A program made the translations under genes and the position numbers. Shown piece by piece: positions 22,810 to 35,318 of a DNA stretch of 64,000 bases. The notes beneath the pieces are model-generated. The model made no database searches. It was not told the origin of the DNA and saw nothing but the letters and a program-made list of their open reading frames with translations. The DNA is from Symsagittifera roscoffensis (Eukaryota; Xenacoelomorpha; Acoela; Convolutidae). Every line of letters starts with the position of its first letter. The stretch's first letter is position 1. The stretch lies in NCBI RefSeq assembly GCF_963678635.1, contig NC_087071.1:9347842-9411841 (forward strand), read 5' to 3'.

Positions 22810-23280
22810 TCAACCGCCAGAATGACAGTAGCCTGCTGTCCGCCTCTCTTTGCTGGTCCTCTGACAGTTGCCACTTTACTTGGGACTGGTGTCTTGATTC
22901 ATTATCTGAGCGGTCTCTATTCTATCGGCTCCTTCTAATTATTTTCCTTGTTCGTTGTAGTGTTTCTGTGAGCTCTTCTTCTTCTGGCAGTTCATTTGTG
23001 TTCTTCATTGATAGATTCTACCTCGGGCCTAGAGAGCTCTCCTCTCTGTCCTCGCTTCTCCATTGCTGTGGTGTATCGGACCACCAGTCGTATGGACAGT
23101 TGAAATTTCTTTCTGACATCTCATTACGTGAGTCTGTTTTTGTATTAATTTTTGTTTATTTTGTACTGTTTTTGCAGTTTTTCTGCTCGAGTGTTTGGTG
23201 GGTTGAAATGACTAGAAAATGATTTGTTTTCTTTGCGAACTGCTGTTTAGCTGTTTGGACGGTCTCGAAAATTGATTTAT

Positions 23281-23978
23281 TTAGTTCCGGTCGAGCTTTG
23301 CTCGTTTTTGACCGTTTTGATTGCCATAGCAAACACGAGGCGATAAACTATCCGCTAATTTCCTTCTAGAATATTCTAGAATGTTTTCGTTCCGGTTGTT
23401 CGAACAAATGTTTTCTAGCGTACTGTTCATGCAATTTAAGGCTTTGTGAAAGGAGTTAATTGTTGCTACCACAAAGCTTTTGTCTAATTCGGATTCGGGT
23501 CGTGGAGCATTATACGAATCACGCAATAAAAAATCGACAATTCCTTTGTCCTTCCCTGGAATAAGAAATATTTTATATTGATAGGGAAATAAGCGATCAA
23601 CCTACCGGGTCAACCGTGATTGTTACGTTTTGTTTGATTCGTTCCTATCCAGGGCTGAAGTTAAGCAATAATGGTCCGTTGCAATGGTAAACTCCATCCC
23701 GAGTAGGTAGTGTTTTTATCCGTCAACTGCCCAAACAACTGCAAATAACGCTTGTTCGTTTTTTGAATTTTTTTTTGTACACTAAGGTACCTTGATGCGA
23801 ACGAAATCGGAGCCCACGACCCGTCGTCTGTTTGTTTTTCAAGTGTGGCCCCCAAGCCGTTGTTACTTGCGTCGCATTTAACCCTTGTATCCGGATTTGC
23901 GTTGTAGTAAGGCACTTTCGATATATTAGCTACTATGCTTTTCATCGAGTCAAACATGACTGTGTGTTTGTGCCCCAC
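23281..23978 (-). pseudogene. RNase H domain and connection of the gypsy element
   Basis: The minus-strand frame 23661-23978 has VKCDASNNGLGATLEQQ-type sequence (here EKQ; the catalytic Asp in CDAS) and ASRYLS. After a frame change, ATDHYCLTSALDR and QSRLTR*VDRL (Trp codon changed to TAG) continue the RNase H fold at about 23540-23690. An 81-codon frame (23281-23526) follows and leads to the integrase linker. The family degrades the RNA of RNA/DNA hybrids during reverse transcription. Stops shared with the array copies at 31.3 kb show that decay preceded the duplication. Confidence 0.8.
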
Positions 23979-23999
23979 TCGAATTTTTTCACTGGTAGT

Positions 24000-24830
24000 T
24001 TCTAGTTCTTCAACTTTTCCTTCTGATTTTCCTCCCTATGAGTGCGCGGAGTTTATCAGTTAAACTTGCTGCGTTTGAGATGATTTTCGCTAGGTGATTT
24101 ATACTACCAAGGAAAGATCCTAATTGCATTAATAATTTAGGTATATTGAGATTTTGAATAAAATGGTTTCTGCTTTTGTCAATTTTGGTGTAACCCCCGA
24201 CTCTGATAGATGATGGTCTAGACAGTCAACTTGATTTTTGAAGAATCCACTTTTTGATATTTTCAACGCTAGATTTTCATCATTCAAACTTTTTAGTACC
24301 TTCTCTACTAATTTTTCGTGCTTCGATTCATTTCCTTTTGACACAATGAGAACATCGTCTAGGACACAAAAGGTGTTCCTTGCGTGGTTGATCGTTCAGT
24401 CCATGGCTTTTGGAGTTCGGCCATAATGTCGGCCAAACCACAAAACCCTGTGAGAAACCGATATGTCCCTGTAGCGTTTCCCCCGACGATATTAAGGTTA
24501 CACTATCTCGTTGTGTCTACAGCCAGTTTTAACTGACTAAATGCATGTCTTAGGTCTAACATCGTAAAATATAGTGTGCCCTCTTTTTTTCAGTAACTAT
24601 CTGACTTACCCCCATCAATAAGTTCGTCAACGTTAGGCATTTGATACTTTTTCTAAGAAGTCGTCTAATAATTGGTTTTGCATCAAGTGCCAATGTTATC
24701 GAATCAGCTTTTTTAACTGTTATTACAATTGGAGCTATGAAACAATCGCTTGTGCTTTTTTCCAAGTTAGTAACAGGACCTTCTGTCAGTAATTTTTCAA
24801 TTTCTTTTTCTACCTTATCTTGTATTTAAA
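24000..24830 (-). pseudogene. Reverse transcriptase domain of the gypsy element
   Basis: Recognisable blocks: APIVITVKKADSITLALDAK (fingers/palm, frame 24556-24765), GTPFV near 24370, and VLDDVLIVSKG around 24340-24355, the catalytic Asp-Asp box. In the parallel copy at 27800 this box reads CDLDDVLIVSKG, so the present copy has one substitution before it. The thumb-side block LDHHLSESGVTP is at about 24190-24230. Frames are interrupted several times. Confidence 0.85.
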
Positions 24831-24964
24831 TTAGTACTCTTCTCCTTTTGTTCCTGAATCGGGTACAGGGGATGTTTGAATTTTGAGCTCACCATGTGGT
24901 TTTTCGAGATTCCCTGTCTTTCAAACAAATCATTGATTTTTTTCAGGAATTTGTTTTTCCAACC

Positions 24965-25405
24965 TTACGACTGCTCGCATATGAGCACGTCAACCCTTGA
25001 CAGTTCTTTTAGAGCTGGTTTCTGTGTGGTCGAGATCTCCACCTGTCCTTGTAGATCCAAGCCCATTATGCATCTAGTCTTGCGTTCCTCCATTAAGAAC
25101 GTGGCATCTTTCACATCCCAGCCCGCAGATCGTAGATTTGTCTTTAACAACCCCAGAACACAGTTTAGTTGTTTATTGTACTCTACATTTTGGGTAGCCA
25201 TTTTAAATTTTTCAGCCGGTATGAATTGCGCCATTTTCGAACTGTCGATGACTTTCTTTGTCATCGCCCAACTTAGAAAAGATGCTGGACTTCCCGTATC
25301 TACTGTCAATTGAAATATTTGATCGTCTATTCGTACCATGGCCTCGAGTGATTTCATTTTGTTGGATGTTGGATCTTTGAGTAGGTCGATTTTTTGAAAA
25401 CTCAA
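24965..25405 (-). pseudogene. Retropepsin (aspartic protease) domain
   Basis: Open frame of 146 codons with the active-site motif VDTGSPASFLS at about residues 34-44 and the C-terminal CIMGLDLQGQV block typical of retropepsin second strands. It would cleave Gag-Pol. Near-identical frames occur at 28412-28900 and 32367-32807. This is the best-preserved domain, but it is embedded in a broken pol. Confidence 0.85.
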
Positions 25406-25559
25406 ATTTTGTCCCCATAGTTGTTGGTTTCTCTCATTAATTCTTTTCCCACATATCTTGAGATTTTTGCATCCTCGTTAAATTTGGGTCGTATTGACAT
25501 TACTTCGAAATCACTACATGATCCGAAGCCTTCCCTTATAAGATCACACTCTTCTTTCG

Positions 25560-26626
25560 ATCTTTCCAAATCCTCCATAACTCACTTGCTGTAACCTACA
25601 AATTTTTGCGATATGGTTAGGTTTCCCGCAGTTTTTGCAAGTTTTTTCCAGTGCCGTGCAGCTTTTCAGAATTTTCTGATCAAATGCGCGTCCACATCTA
25701 TTGCATCGTTCCGCTTGACCACCGGAACTATTGGGTCTAGTGTTCTCTGGTCGTTTATTGTTTTCATTCTTGTAATGTTTTTTTTTCTGTATTTCCTTTC
25801 GAATTTCGTACTGACATCACTGGTTCTTGTTTTATCTTCACTCCCAAATTGTAACTAGATCTCGTTCCTGCAGCTGTTGCTGCATTCGCCTTTTAAAACG
25901 CCTTTGTGGTCAATTTACTATGTTCAAATTTTATGGCCCTCTTGATTACTTCCTCGGGTTCAAGAGTTTCGAAAGTTAAGGTATCCTGCAAAGTCATGTT
26001 TTTTCTTTTTAGATATAAATAAATCTCGAACAATTTCTTTTTTTAAAGATTTTTTAACTCCGACCGTGCTGCTTGAGCAGTTAACGCCGCATGGAATGCT
26101 TCCAAATTTCCCATGGTTCCTGCATTCCTGTAAAGCATTTGTATCTTTCATATGTTACACATTTAACGTTTTGGAATGAAACCAATGCTAGTTCCGTGAT
26201 TTCCTTGAATGACATTTTGGAAGTTTCAGCATGTGGGTTTTTCTTGTAGGAATCTTTTCATTCCATCCGTCCCTAGAGAGAGGAACAGCCTTGATACGAG
26301 TTTCTTCTGTACCTCATTACATTAAACATTGTGACCAACCCTTGGACCACGTGTTCTTCGCTTCTCGTTTTCAAGGATAACTCGATCTCTTGCTAATTTA
26401 TCTCTGAGGTTTCTGACTGCTTCATCTTCTCCCTCGCGTGGTGTCTCTGGTCCTGGTGGTGGTTCTTCCCGTATGTATTTTGGGTCCTCAAGCATAGGAC
26501 TAAATCGCGTATTATTTCCAGATTATTGAAACTAACTTCACTTAGCAAAAAACGACCAAAATTAAACAATTCAAGACCTTTTTTCGCGGCTAAAAAACTC
26601 TTTCTGGACAAAGGGTTTTTGATCAA
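25560..26626 (-). pseudogene. Gag region with two zinc-binding motifs
   Basis: The N-terminal part is readable in the frame 26393-26626 (starting MIKNPLSRKSF) and the middle in short frames. Near 25575-25710 the minus strand encodes CNRCGRAF...SC...C followed by CKNCGKPNHIAKIC, a CX2CX4HX4C zinc knuckle that binds the element's RNA. It is broken by stops and frame changes. Confidence 0.75.
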
Positions 26627-26962
26627 GTAATTAATATCGGTGCGATGTCTGGAAACTGAGTATTTTTGAAAAAATTAGATAATATCAAAAAAGTAGATAA
26701 ATAATCAAAAAAGATGAAAAAAGTGAAAAATATATTATCAGATATTCGAGGTTTATAACAAAAAAATATGTCAATTTTTTTTCTGATTATTAACCACAAA
26801 AATTTTTAAATATCTGACCTATTTTAACGATTCAATTATCTTGTTTTAGTTTAGTTCAATAAAAACATAGAAAACCGATAAAAAGAACAAAAAATGGTTA
26901 TCGATATAGCTGGAAGGTTGAACTGATAAAGTCCTGGATGCAATTTTCAAATTGACGTCAAA

Positions 26963-27216
26963 CAAAACAAGACTGCTGGTATCAGAGCGAAGCCCTGAAT
27001 GTTCCGACTACCTTTTAAGGTTTATGGAGCAGTATAAAAATAATTTTTTTTTTCTAAAATGTAAATTTTTTTGATGAAATAAAATCCCCACACGCCTTAT
27101 AAAGTACAAAGGAATAAATTCGCTCATTGTAATAAATAAAAAATGGTAAATAAGTTTCTTTATACCAATTTGGCACGATTTCTAAAACGGATTAAATTTC
27201 CGCTCGCTTACGCGAA
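26963..27216 (-). mobile_element. SLE 3' half between gypsy array units 1 and 2
   Basis: Reverse-complement 3' half of an SLE: the hairpin TCAGAGCGAAGCCCTGA at about 26982-26998, then the body, ending at the CGCTTACGCG core where it joins RNase H sequence (27216). It lacks a ~25-bp segment shared by the copies at 30412 and 34365. Confidence 0.8.
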
Positions 27217-30200
27217 CGAAATCGGATGCGAACGAAATCGGATGCGAACGAAATCGGAGCCCACGACCCGTCGTCTGTTTGTTGTTCAAGTGTGGCCCCC
27301 AAGCCGTTGTTACTTGCGTCGCATTTAACCCTTGTATCCGGATTTGCGTTGTAGTAATGCACTTTCGATATATTAGCTACTACGCTTTTCATCGCGTCAA
27401 ACACGACTGTGTGTTTGTCCCCCCACTCGAATTTTTTCACTGGTAGTTTCTAGTTCTTCAACTTTTCCTTCTGATTTTCCTCCCTATGAGTGGGCGGAGT
27501 TTATCCGTTAAACTTGCTGCGCCAGAGATGATTTTTGCTAGGTGATTTATACTACCAAGGAAAGATCCTAAATGCATTAATAATTTAGGTATATTGAGAT
27601 TTTGAATGAAATGGTTTCTGCTTTTGTCACTTTTGGTGTAACCCCCGACTCTGATAGGTGATGGTCTAGCCAGTCAACTTGATTTTTGAAGAATCCACTT
27701 TTTGATATTTTCAACGCTAGATTTTTATCATTCAAACTTTTTGGTATCTTCTCTACTAATTTTTCGTGCTTCGATTCATTTCCTTTTGACACAATGAGAA
27801 CATCGTCTAGGTCACAAAAGGTGTTCCTTGCGTGGTTGATCGTTCAGTCCATGGCTTTTGGAGTTCGGCCATAATGTCGGCCAAACCACAAAACCCTGTG
27901 AGAATCCGATATGTCCCTGTAGCGTTTCCCCCGACGATATTAAGGTTACACTATCTCGTTGTGTCTACAGCCAGTTTTAACTGACTAAATGCATGTCTTA
28001 GGTCTAACATCGTAAAATATAGTGTGCCCTCTTTTTTTCAGTAACTATCTGACTTACCCCCATCAATAAGTTCGTCAACGTTAGGCATTTGATACTTTTT
28101 CTAAAAAGTCGTCTAATAATTGGTTTTGCATCAAGTGCCAATGTTATCGAATCAGCTTTTTAACTGTTATTACAATTGGAGCTATGAAACAATCGCTTGT
28201 GCTTTTTTCCAAGTTAGTAACAGGACCTTCTGTCAGTAATTTTTCAATTTCTTTTTCTACCTTATCTTGTATTTAAATTAGTACTCTTCTCCTTTTGTTC
28301 CTGAATCGGGCACAGGGGATGTTTGAATTTTGAGCTCACCATGTGGTTTTTTGAGATTCCCTGTCTTTCAAACAAATCATTGATTTTTTTCAGGAATTTG
28401 TTTTTCCAACCTTACGACTGCTCGCATATGAGCACGTCAACCCTTGACAGTTCTTTTAGAGCTGGTTTCTGTGTGGTCGAGATCTCCACCTGTCCTTGTA
28501 GATCCAAGCCCATTATGCATCTAGTCTTGCGTTCCTCCATTAAGAACGTGGCATCTTTCACATCCCAGCCCGCAGATCGTAGATTTGTCTTTAACAACCC
28601 CAGAACACAATTTAGTTGTTTATTGTACTCTACATTTTGGTTAGCCATTTTAAATTTTTCAGCCGGTATGAATTGCGCCATTTTCGAATTGTCGATGACT
28701 TTCTTTGTCATCGCCCAACTTAGAAAAGATGCTGGACTTCCCGTATCTACTGTCAATTGAAATATTTGATTGTCTATTCGTACCATGGCCTCGAGTGATT
28801 TCATTTTGTTGGATGTTGGATCTTTGAGTAGGTCGATTTTTTGAAAAGTCAAATTTTGTCCCCATAGTTGTTGGTTTCTCTCATTAATACTTTTCCCCAC
28901 ATATCTTGAGATTTTTGCATCCTCGTTAAATGTGGTTGTATTGACATTAATTCGAAATCACTACATGATCCGAAGCCTTCCCTTATAAGATCACACTCTT
29001 CTTTCGATCTTTCCAAATCCTCCATAACTCACTTGCTGTAACCTACATATTTTTGCGATATGGTTAGGTTTCCCGCAGTTTTTGCAAGTTTTTTCCAGTG
29101 CCGTGCAGCTTTTCAGAATTTTCTGATCAAATGCGCGTCCACATCTATTGGATGGTTCCGCTTGACCACCGGAACTATTGGGTCTAGTGTTCTCTGGTCG
29201 TTTATTGTTTTCATTCTTGTAATGTTTTTTCTTCTGTATTTCCTTTCGAATTTCGTACTGACATCACTGGTTCTTGTTTTATCTTCACTCCCAAATTGTA
29301 ACTAGATCTCGTTCCTGCAGCTGTTGCTGCATTCGCCTTTTGAAACGCCTTTGTGGTCAATTTACTATGTTTAAATTTTGTGGCCCTCTTGAGTACTTCC
29401 TCGGGTTCAAGAGTTTCGAAAGTTAAGGTATCCTGCAAAGTCATGTTTTTTCTTTTTAGATATAAATAAATCTCGAACAATTTATTTTTTTAAAGATTTT
29501 TAAACTCCGACCGTGCTGCTTGAGCAGTTAACGCCGCATGGAATGCTTCCAAATTTCCCATGGTTCCTGCATTCCTGTAAAGCATTTGTATCTTTCATAT
29601 GTTACACATTTAACGTTTTGGAATGAAACCAATGCTAGTTCCGTGATTTCCTTGAATGACATTTTGGATGTTTGAGCATGTGGGTTTTTCTTGTAGGAAT
29701 CTTTTCATTCCATCCGTCCCTAGAGAAAGGAACAGCCTTGATACGAGTTTCTTCTGTACCTCATTACATTAAACATTGTGACCAACCCTCGGACCACGTG
29801 TTCTTCGCTCCTCGTTTTCAAGGATAACTCGATCTCTTGCTAATTTATCTCTGAGGTTTCTGACTGCTTCATCTTCTCCCTCGCGTGGTGTCTCTGGTCC
29901 TGGTGGTGGTTCTTCCCGTATGTATTTTGGGTCCTCAAGCATAGGACTAAATCGCGTATTATTTCCAGATTATTGAAACTAACTTCACTTAGCTTAAAAC
30001 GACCAAAATTAAACAATTCAAGACCTTTTTCCGCGGCTAAAAAACTCTCTCTGGACAAAGGGTTTTTGATCAAGTAATTAATATTGGTGCGAAGTCTGGA
30101 AACTAAGTAATTTTGAAAAAATTAGATAATATCAAAAAAGTAGATAAATAATCAAAAAAGATGAAAAAAGGTGAAAAATATATTATCAGATAATCGAGGT

Positions 30201-30411
30201 ATATAACAAAAATATATGTCAATTTTTTTTCTGATTACTAACCACAAAAATTGTAAACATCTGACCTATTTTAACGATTCAATTATCTTGTTTTAGTTTA
30301 GTTCAATATAAACATAGAAAACCGATAAAAAGAACTAAAAATTGGTTATCGATATAGCTCGAAGGTTGAACTGATAAAGTCCTGGATGCAATTTTCAAAT
30401 TGACGTCAAAC
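27217..30411 (-). pseudogene. Gypsy array unit 2 (Gag to RNase H)
   Basis: Partial copy of the retroelement: truncated RNase H (27217-27440), RT with CDLDDVLIVSKG (about 27800), protease (28412-28900), zinc-knuckle region (about 29020-29160), Gag (to 30073) and leader. It lacks the ~790 bp beyond RNase H that unit 3 has. The left junction repeats the GATGCGAACGAAATCG motif two to three times, a sign of slippage or a complex join. Confidence 0.85.
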
Positions 30412-30705
30412 AAAACAAGACTGCTGGTATCAGAGCGAAGCCCTGAATGTTCCGACTACCTTTTAAGGTTTAGAGAGCAGTGGCAACATAAAAAAATAAA
30501 ATGTATAAAAATAATTTTTTTTTTCTAAAATGTAAATTTTTTTGATGAAATAAAATCCCCACACGCCTTATAAAGTACAAAGGAATAGATTCGCTCATTG
30601 TAATAAATAAAAAATGGTAAATAAAATTCTTTGAACCAATTTGGCACGATTTCTAAAACGGATTAAATCTCCGCTTACGCGTTAATAGCGCGAATTAATA
30701 GCGCG
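30412..30705 (-). mobile_element. SLE 3' half between units 2 and 3
   Basis: Same half-element, ending with TTAATAGCGCGAATTAATAG and then GCGCGAATT, joined to TTCATTGATAG of the RNase H-integrase linker. Confidence 0.85.
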
Positions 30706-33700
30706 AATTGTTCATTGATAGATTCTACCTCGGGCCTAGAGAGCTCTCCTATATGTCCTCGCTTCTACATTGCTCTGGTGTATCGGACCACCAGTCGTAT
30801 GGACAGTTGAAATTTCTTTCTGACATCTCATTCCGTGAGTCTGTTTTTGTATTAATTTTTGTTTATTTTGTACTGTTTTTGCAGTTTTTCTGCTCGACTG
30901 TTTGCTGGGTTGAAATGAAAAGAAAATGATTTGTTTTCTTTGCGAACTGCTGTTTAGCTGTTTGGACGATCTCGAAAATTGATTTATTTAGTTCCGGTCG
31001 AGCTTTGCTCGTTTTTGACCGTTTTGATTGCCATAGCAAATACGAGGCGATAAATTATCCGCTACATTCCTTCTAGAGTATTCTAGAATATTTCCGTTCC
31101 GGTTGTTCGAACAAATGTTTTCTAGCCTACTGTTCATGCAATTTAAAGCTTTGTGAAAGGAGTTAATTGTTGCTACCACAAAACTTTTGTCTAATTTGGA
31201 TTCGGGCCGTGGAGCATTGTACGAATCACGCAATAAATAATCGACAATTCCTTTGTCCTTCCCTGGAATAAGAAATATTTTAGATTGATAGGGAAAAAAG
31301 CGATCAACCTACCGGGTCAACCGTGATTGTTACGTTTTTTTTGATTTGTTCCTATCCAGGGCTGAAGTTAAGCTATAATGGTCCGTTGCAATGGTAAACT
31401 CCATCCCAACTAGTTAGTGTTTTTATCCGTCAACTGCCCAAACAACTGCAAGTAACGCTAGTTCGTTTGTTGAATATTTTTTTGTACACTTAGGTACCCT
31501 GATGCGAACGAAATCGGAGCCCACGACCCGTCGTCTGTTTGTTGTTCAAGTGTGGCCCCCAAGCCGTTGTTACTTGCGTCGCATTTAACCCTTGTATCCG
31601 GTTTTGCGTTGTAGTAATGCACTTTCGATATATTAGCTACTACGCTTTTCATCGCGTCAAACACGGCTGTGTGTTTGTCCCCCCACTCGAATTTTTTCAC
31701 TGGTAGTTTTTAATTCTTCATTTTTTCCTTCTGATTTTCTTCCCTATGAGTGGGCGGAGTTTATCCGTTAAACTTGCTGCGTTTGAGATGATTTTCGCTA
31801 GGTGATTTATACTACCAAGGAAAGATCCTAATTGCATTAATAATTTAGGTAAATTGAGATTTTGAATGAAATGGTTTCTGCTTTTGTCACTTTTGGTGTA
31901 ACCCCCGACTCTGATAGGTGATGGTCTAGCCAGTCAACTTGATTTTTGAAGAATCCACGTTTTGATATTTTCAACGCTAGATTTTCATCATTCAAACTTT
32001 TTAGTACCTTCTCTACTAATTTTTCGTGCTTCGATTCATTTCCTTTTGACACAATGAGAACATCGTCTAGGACACAAAAGGTGTTCCTTGCGTGGTTGAT
32101 CGTTCAGTCCATGGCTTTCGGTTATTACAATTGGAGCTATGAAACAATCGCTTGTGCTTTTTTCCAAGTTAGTAACAGGACCTTCTGTCAGTAATTTTTC
32201 AATTTCTTTTTCTACCTTATCTTGTATTTAAATTAGTACTCTTCTCCTTTTGTTCCTGAATCGGGTACAGGGGATGTTTGAATTTTGAGCTCACCATGTG
32301 GTTTTTCGAGATTCCCTGTCTTTCAAACAAATCATTGATTTTTTTCAGGAATTTGTTTTTCCAACCTTACGACTGCTCGCATATGAGCACGTCAACCCTT
32401 GACAGTTCTTTTAGAGCTGGTTTCTGTGTGGTCGAGATCTCCACCTGTCCTTGTAGATCCAAGCCCATTATGCATCTAGTCTTGCGTTCCTCCATTAAGA
32501 ACGTGGCATCTTTCACATCCCAGCCCGCAGATCGTAGATTTGTCTTTAACAACCCCAGAACACAGTTTAGTTGTTTATTGTACTCTACATTTTGGGTAGC
32601 CATTTTAAATTTTTCAGCCGGTATGAATTGCGCCATTTTCGAACTGTCGATGACTTTCTTTGTCATCGCCCAACTTAGAAAAGATGCTGGACTTCCCGTA
32701 TCTACTGTCAATTGAAATATTTGATCGTCTATTCGTACCATGGCCTCGAGTGATTTCATTTTGTTGGATGTTGGATCTTTGAAAAGGTCGATTTTTTGAA
32801 AACTCAAATTTTGTCCCCATAGTTGTTGGTTTCTCTCATTAATTCTTTTCCCACATATCTTGAGATTTTTGCAACCTCGTTAAATGTGGTTGTGTTGACA
32901 TTAATTCGAAATCACTACAGGATCCGAAGCCTTCCTTTATAAGATCACACTCTTCTTCCGATCTTTCCAAATCCTCCGTAACTCACTTGCTGTAACCTAC
33001 ATATTTTTGCGATATGGTTAGGTTTCCCGCAGTTTTTGCAAGTTTTTTCCAGTGCCGTGCAGCTTTTCAGGTGTACCTGATCAAATGCGCGTCCACATCT
33101 ATTGCATGGTTCCGCTTGACCACCGGAACTATTGGGTCTAGTGTTCTCTGGTCGTTTATTGTTTTCATTCTTCTAATGTTTTTTTTCTTTATTTCCTTTC
33201 GAGTTTCGTACTGACATCACTGGTTCTTGTTTTATCTTCACTCCCAAATTGTAACTAGATCTCGTTCCTGCAGCTGTTGCTGCATTCGTCTTTTGAAACG
33301 CCTTTGTGGTCAATTTACTATGTTCAAACTTTATGGCTCTCTTGAGTACTTCCTCGGGTTTAAGTGTTTTGAAAGTTAAGGTATCCTGCAAAGTCATGTT
33401 TTTTCATTTTAGATATAAATAAATCTCGAACAATTTCTATTTTTAAAAGATTTTTTAACTCTGACCGTGCTGCTTGAGCAGTTAACGCCGCATGGAATGC
33501 TTCCAAATTTCCCATGGTTCCTGCATTCCTGTAAAGCATTTGTTTCTTTCATATGTTACACATTTAACGTTTTGGAATGAAACCAATGCTAGTTCCGTGA
33601 TTTCCTTGAATGACATTTTGGAAGTTTCAGTATGTGGGTTTTTCTTGTAGGAATCTTTTCTTTCCATCCGTCCCTAGAGAGAGGAACAGCCTTGATACAA

Positions 33701-34364
33701 GTTTCTTCTGTACCTCATGATATTAAACATTGTGACCAACCCTTGGACCACGTGTTCTTCTCTCCTCGTTTTCAAGGATAACTCGATCTCTTGCTAATTT
33801 ATCTCTGAGGTTTCTGATTGCTTCATCTTCTCCCTCGCGTGGTGTCTCTGGTCTTGGTGTGGGTTCTTCCCGTATGTATTTTGGGTCCTCAAGCATAGGA
33901 CTAAATCGCGTATTATTTCCAGATTATTGAAACTAACTTCACTTAGCTTAAAACGACCAAAATTAAACAATTCAAGACCTTTTTCCGCGGCTAAAAAACT
34001 CTTTCTGGACAAAGGGTTTTTGATCAAGTAATTAATATCGGTGCGATGTCTGGAAACTGAGTATTTTTGAAAAAATTAGATAATATCAAAAAAGTAGATA
34101 AATAATCAAAAAAGATGAAAAAAAGTGAAAAATATATTATCAGATATCCGAGATTTATAACAAAACATATGTCAATTTTTTTTCTGATTATTAACCACAA
34201 AAAATTGTAAATATCTGAACTAATTTAACGATTCAATTATCTTGTTTTGTATTAGTTCAATATAAACATAGAAAACCGATAAAAAGAACAAAAAATGGTT
34301 ATCGATATAGCTCGAAGGTTGAACTGATAAAGCCCTGGATGCAATTTTCAAATTGACGTCAAAC
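30706..34364 (-). pseudogene. Gypsy array unit 3 (Gag to linker, RT deletion)
   Basis: The longest unit; with the adjoining SLE half (34365-34660) it makes a 3955-bp repeat. It contains linker (30706-30970), RNase H (30988-31700), RT, protease (32367-32807), Gag (to 34027) and leader. Relative to unit 1, RT has lost about 308 bp at ~32118, removing the palm/fingers block between the DD box and the LALDAK block. Confidence 0.85.
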
Positions 34365-34660
34365 AAAACAAGACTGCTGGTATCAGAGCGAAGCCCTGAA
34401 TGTTCCGACTACCTTTTAAGGTTTAGAGAGCAGTGGCAACATAAAAAAATAAAATGTATAAAAATAATTTTTTTTTTCTAAAATGTAAATTTTTTTGATG
34501 AAATAAAATCCCCACACGCCTTATAAAGTACAAAGGAATAAATTCGCTCATTGTAATAAATAAAAAATGGTAAATAAAATTCTTTGAACCAATTTGGCAC
34601 GATTTCTAAAACGGATTAAATCTCCGCTTACGCGTTAATAGCGCGAATTAATAGCGCGAA
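34365..34660 (-). mobile_element. SLE 3' half between units 3 and 4
   Basis: Near-identical to 30412-30705, including the same junction to TTCATTGATAG. Confidence 0.85.
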
Positions 34661-35105
34661 TTGTTCATTGATAGATTCTACCTCGGGCCTAGAGAGCTCT
34701 CCTATATGTCCTCGCTTCTACATTGCTCTGGTGTATCGGACCACCAGTCGTATGGACAGTTGAAATTTCTTTCTGACATCTCATTCCGTGAGTCTGTTTT
34801 TGTATTAATTTTTGTTTATTTTGTACTGTTTTTGCAGTTTTTCTGCTCGACTGTTTGCTGGGTTGAAATGAAAAGAAAATGATTTGTTTTCTTTGCGAAC
34901 TGCTGTTTAGCTGTTTGGACGATCTCGAAAATTGATTTATTTAGTTCCGGTCGAGCTTTGCTCGTTTTTGACCGTTTTGATTGCCATAGCAAACACGAGG
35001 CGATAAATTATCCGCTACATTCCTTCTAGAGTATTCTAGAATATTTCCGTTCCGGTTGTTCGAACAAATGTTTTCTAGCCTACTGTTCATGCAATTTAAA
35101 GCTTT
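34661..35105 (-). pseudogene. Gypsy array unit 4, linker fragment only
   Basis: About 445 bp near-identical to 30706-31150, then an abrupt switch at GCAATTTAAAGCTTTC into the 5' half of an SLE. The rest of the unit is missing. Confidence 0.85.
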
Positions 35106-35318
35106 CTTTTTAAAATATTTAAACCCCCGTAACTTTACAAAAAATGATCACAGGTGAAATATCTTTTCAAACTTAAGCTCAGGACAACAATACCTTCTGA
35201 ATTAAAAAAATCCGTCAAAAATGGCTGGTTAAATTGTCGAAATTTGTCTGAAGAAAAAAAAACTCACCCGAGCACAAATATTCCGTTACTTTCGGAACAA
35301 AAATATACTAAATTTTAA
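35106..35318 (-). mobile_element. SLE 5' half closing the array
   Basis: Reverse-complement 5' half of an SLE (CCGTAACTTTAC...GATCACAGGTGAAATATC...AAATATTCCGTTACTTTCG). Together with the 3' halves it would make one element split by the array; ~40 bp around the central palindrome are missing. Confidence 0.8.

Larger units (their letters stand above)
20098..26640 (-). mobile_element. Decayed Ty3/gypsy retrotransposon, most complete copy
   Basis: On the minus strand the domain order is Gag (26626 to ~25560), protease (25405 to 24965), reverse transcriptase (~24830 to 24000), RNase H (23978 to ~23540), a linker, integrase (22809 to ~21609) and pol tail (to ~20355). This order (PR-RT-RH-IN) defines Ty3/gypsy. 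All domains carry frame breaks. No 5' LTR is recognisable upstream of Gag: the ~330-bp leader runs straight into an SLE 3' end at 26963. Confidence 0.85.

Noticed and set aside
22212-23222. Plus-strand ORFs of 139, 88 and 168 codons
   Set aside because: Antisense to the integrase and linker; Cys/Ser-rich composition is typical of the reverse of such sequence and no domain was seen.
24876-25313. 145-codon plus-strand ORF, repeated at 28323 and 32278
   Set aside because: Antisense shadow of the protease domain, whose minus-strand frame has the VDTGSPASF active-site motif.
26640-26962. 5' LTR of the gypsy element in the Gag leader
   Set aside because: No similarity to the putative 3' LTR start near 20098 and no TG...CA boundaries or primer site could be seen.
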